A stretch of 64,000 bases of DNA from contig JAJFKL010000030.1 of assembly GCA_021773235.1 (NCBI GenBank), positions 186,001 to 250,000 on the forward strand, in the 5' to 3' direction. The DNA is from Gammaproteobacteria bacterium. Lineage in GTDB: Bacteria; Pseudomonadota; Gammaproteobacteria; Eutrophobiales; Eutrophobiaceae. The notes under the pieces are model-generated. The model did no database searches. It was not told the origin of the DNA and worked only from the letters and a program-made list of their open reading frames with translations. A program made the translations under genes and the position numbers. Below are positions 63,821-64,000 of this stretch, piece by piece; position 1 is the first letter of the stretch, and each line of letters begins with the position of its first letter.

Positions 63821-64000
63821 GTGGCTCAATCACTATCCATTGTTGCTGATCGGCAAATACTTCTAGCCGAAGAGACGTTCTCAAGGTTTGGTGAGGTCGA
63901 GTTAGTTGATGGCCGTTCTATTAATCAATCTACGATCATGAACGCCGATGTATTATTAATAAGATCGGTAACAAAGGTAGATGAATCTCTTTTAAAGAAT
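63821..64000 (+). CDS. pdxB: Erythronate-4-phosphate dehydrogenase, N-terminal part (cut by window edge)
   Basis: From the GTG at 63821 the frame stays open to the window end (60 codons). It reads SIVADRQILLAEETFSRFGE, then ADVLLIRSVTKVDESLL, matching the start of PdxB (ILADExxPYAEELFSRFG, ADALMVRSVTKV). PdxB oxidises 4-phosphoerythronate in pyridoxal phosphate synthesis. An in-frame stop at 63797 limits the start; no strong ribosome site is visible. Confidence 0.85.
   Translation, partial: MAQSLSIVADRQILLAEETFSRFGEVELVDGRSINQSTIMNADVLLIRSVTKVDESLLKN

Overview
The window is chromosomal DNA of a gammaproteobacterium. The evidence is the gene order rlmN-pilF-rodZ-hisS-yfgM-bamB-der, the blocks pepA-holC-valS, lptF-lptG, queA-tgt-yajC-secD-secF and pcnB-folK-panB-panC-panD, and an SUF-type iron-sulfur operon led by an IscR-like regulator. 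Base composition is AT-leaning, and parts of the central island are clearly richer in AT than the backbone. A marine or aquatic aerobe is plausible (RegA/RegB-type redox sensing, c-type cytochrome, delta-class carbonic anhydrase, GMC dehydrogenase, PPK2), but I cannot name the species.

Layout. 1-6.1 kb: tandem porins (the first cut by the window edge), a GMC oxidoreductase with its Tat-exported small subunit, a CPA2-type antiporter, a PPK2 polyphosphate kinase, and a decayed second copy of the 3' end of der. 6.1-14.2 kb: a minus-strand housekeeping block from ndk to der; ispG, usual between rodZ and hisS in relatives, is absent. 14.4-21.5 kb: iscR-sufA-sufB-sufC-sufD-sufS-sufU-sufT-Rieske, with a near-consensus type 1 IscR site in front. 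21.5-30.5 kb: cysE, valS, holC, pepA on the minus strand, then lptF-lptG on the plus strand and an RDD membrane protein.

30.58-47.38 kb: an integrated element of about 16.8 kb bounded by 42-bp perfect direct repeats, the right copy being the 3' half of tRNA-Glu(CTC). It carries a tyrosine integrase, an AlpA-like regulator, a winged-helix protein followed by iteron-like repeats, a P27-type small terminase, an HNH protein and a large fibre-like protein, but no large terminase, portal or capsid genes. This is the gene content expected of a phage satellite (PICI-like). Its accessory part holds a VapBC45-like toxin-antitoxin pair, a ladder of tiny overlapping genes, an array of single small genes separated by a conserved hairpin repeat, and a two-gene operon (tandem sensor-like domain plus HEXXH zincin, and a membrane-anchored alpha/beta hydrolase) that is the best candidate here for an undescribed defence or conflict system.

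47.4-64 kb: backbone again: pcnB-folK-deoxynucleoside kinase-panB-panC-panD in an overlapping operon, a convergent RegB/RegA-like two-component system, a cytochrome c, a CinA-N protein, a delta carbonic anhydrase, tRNA-Leu(CAA), then queA-tgt-MNIO(DUF692)-partner-yajC-secD-secF and the start of pdxB.

All family names come from reading the translations by eye. No database search was run.
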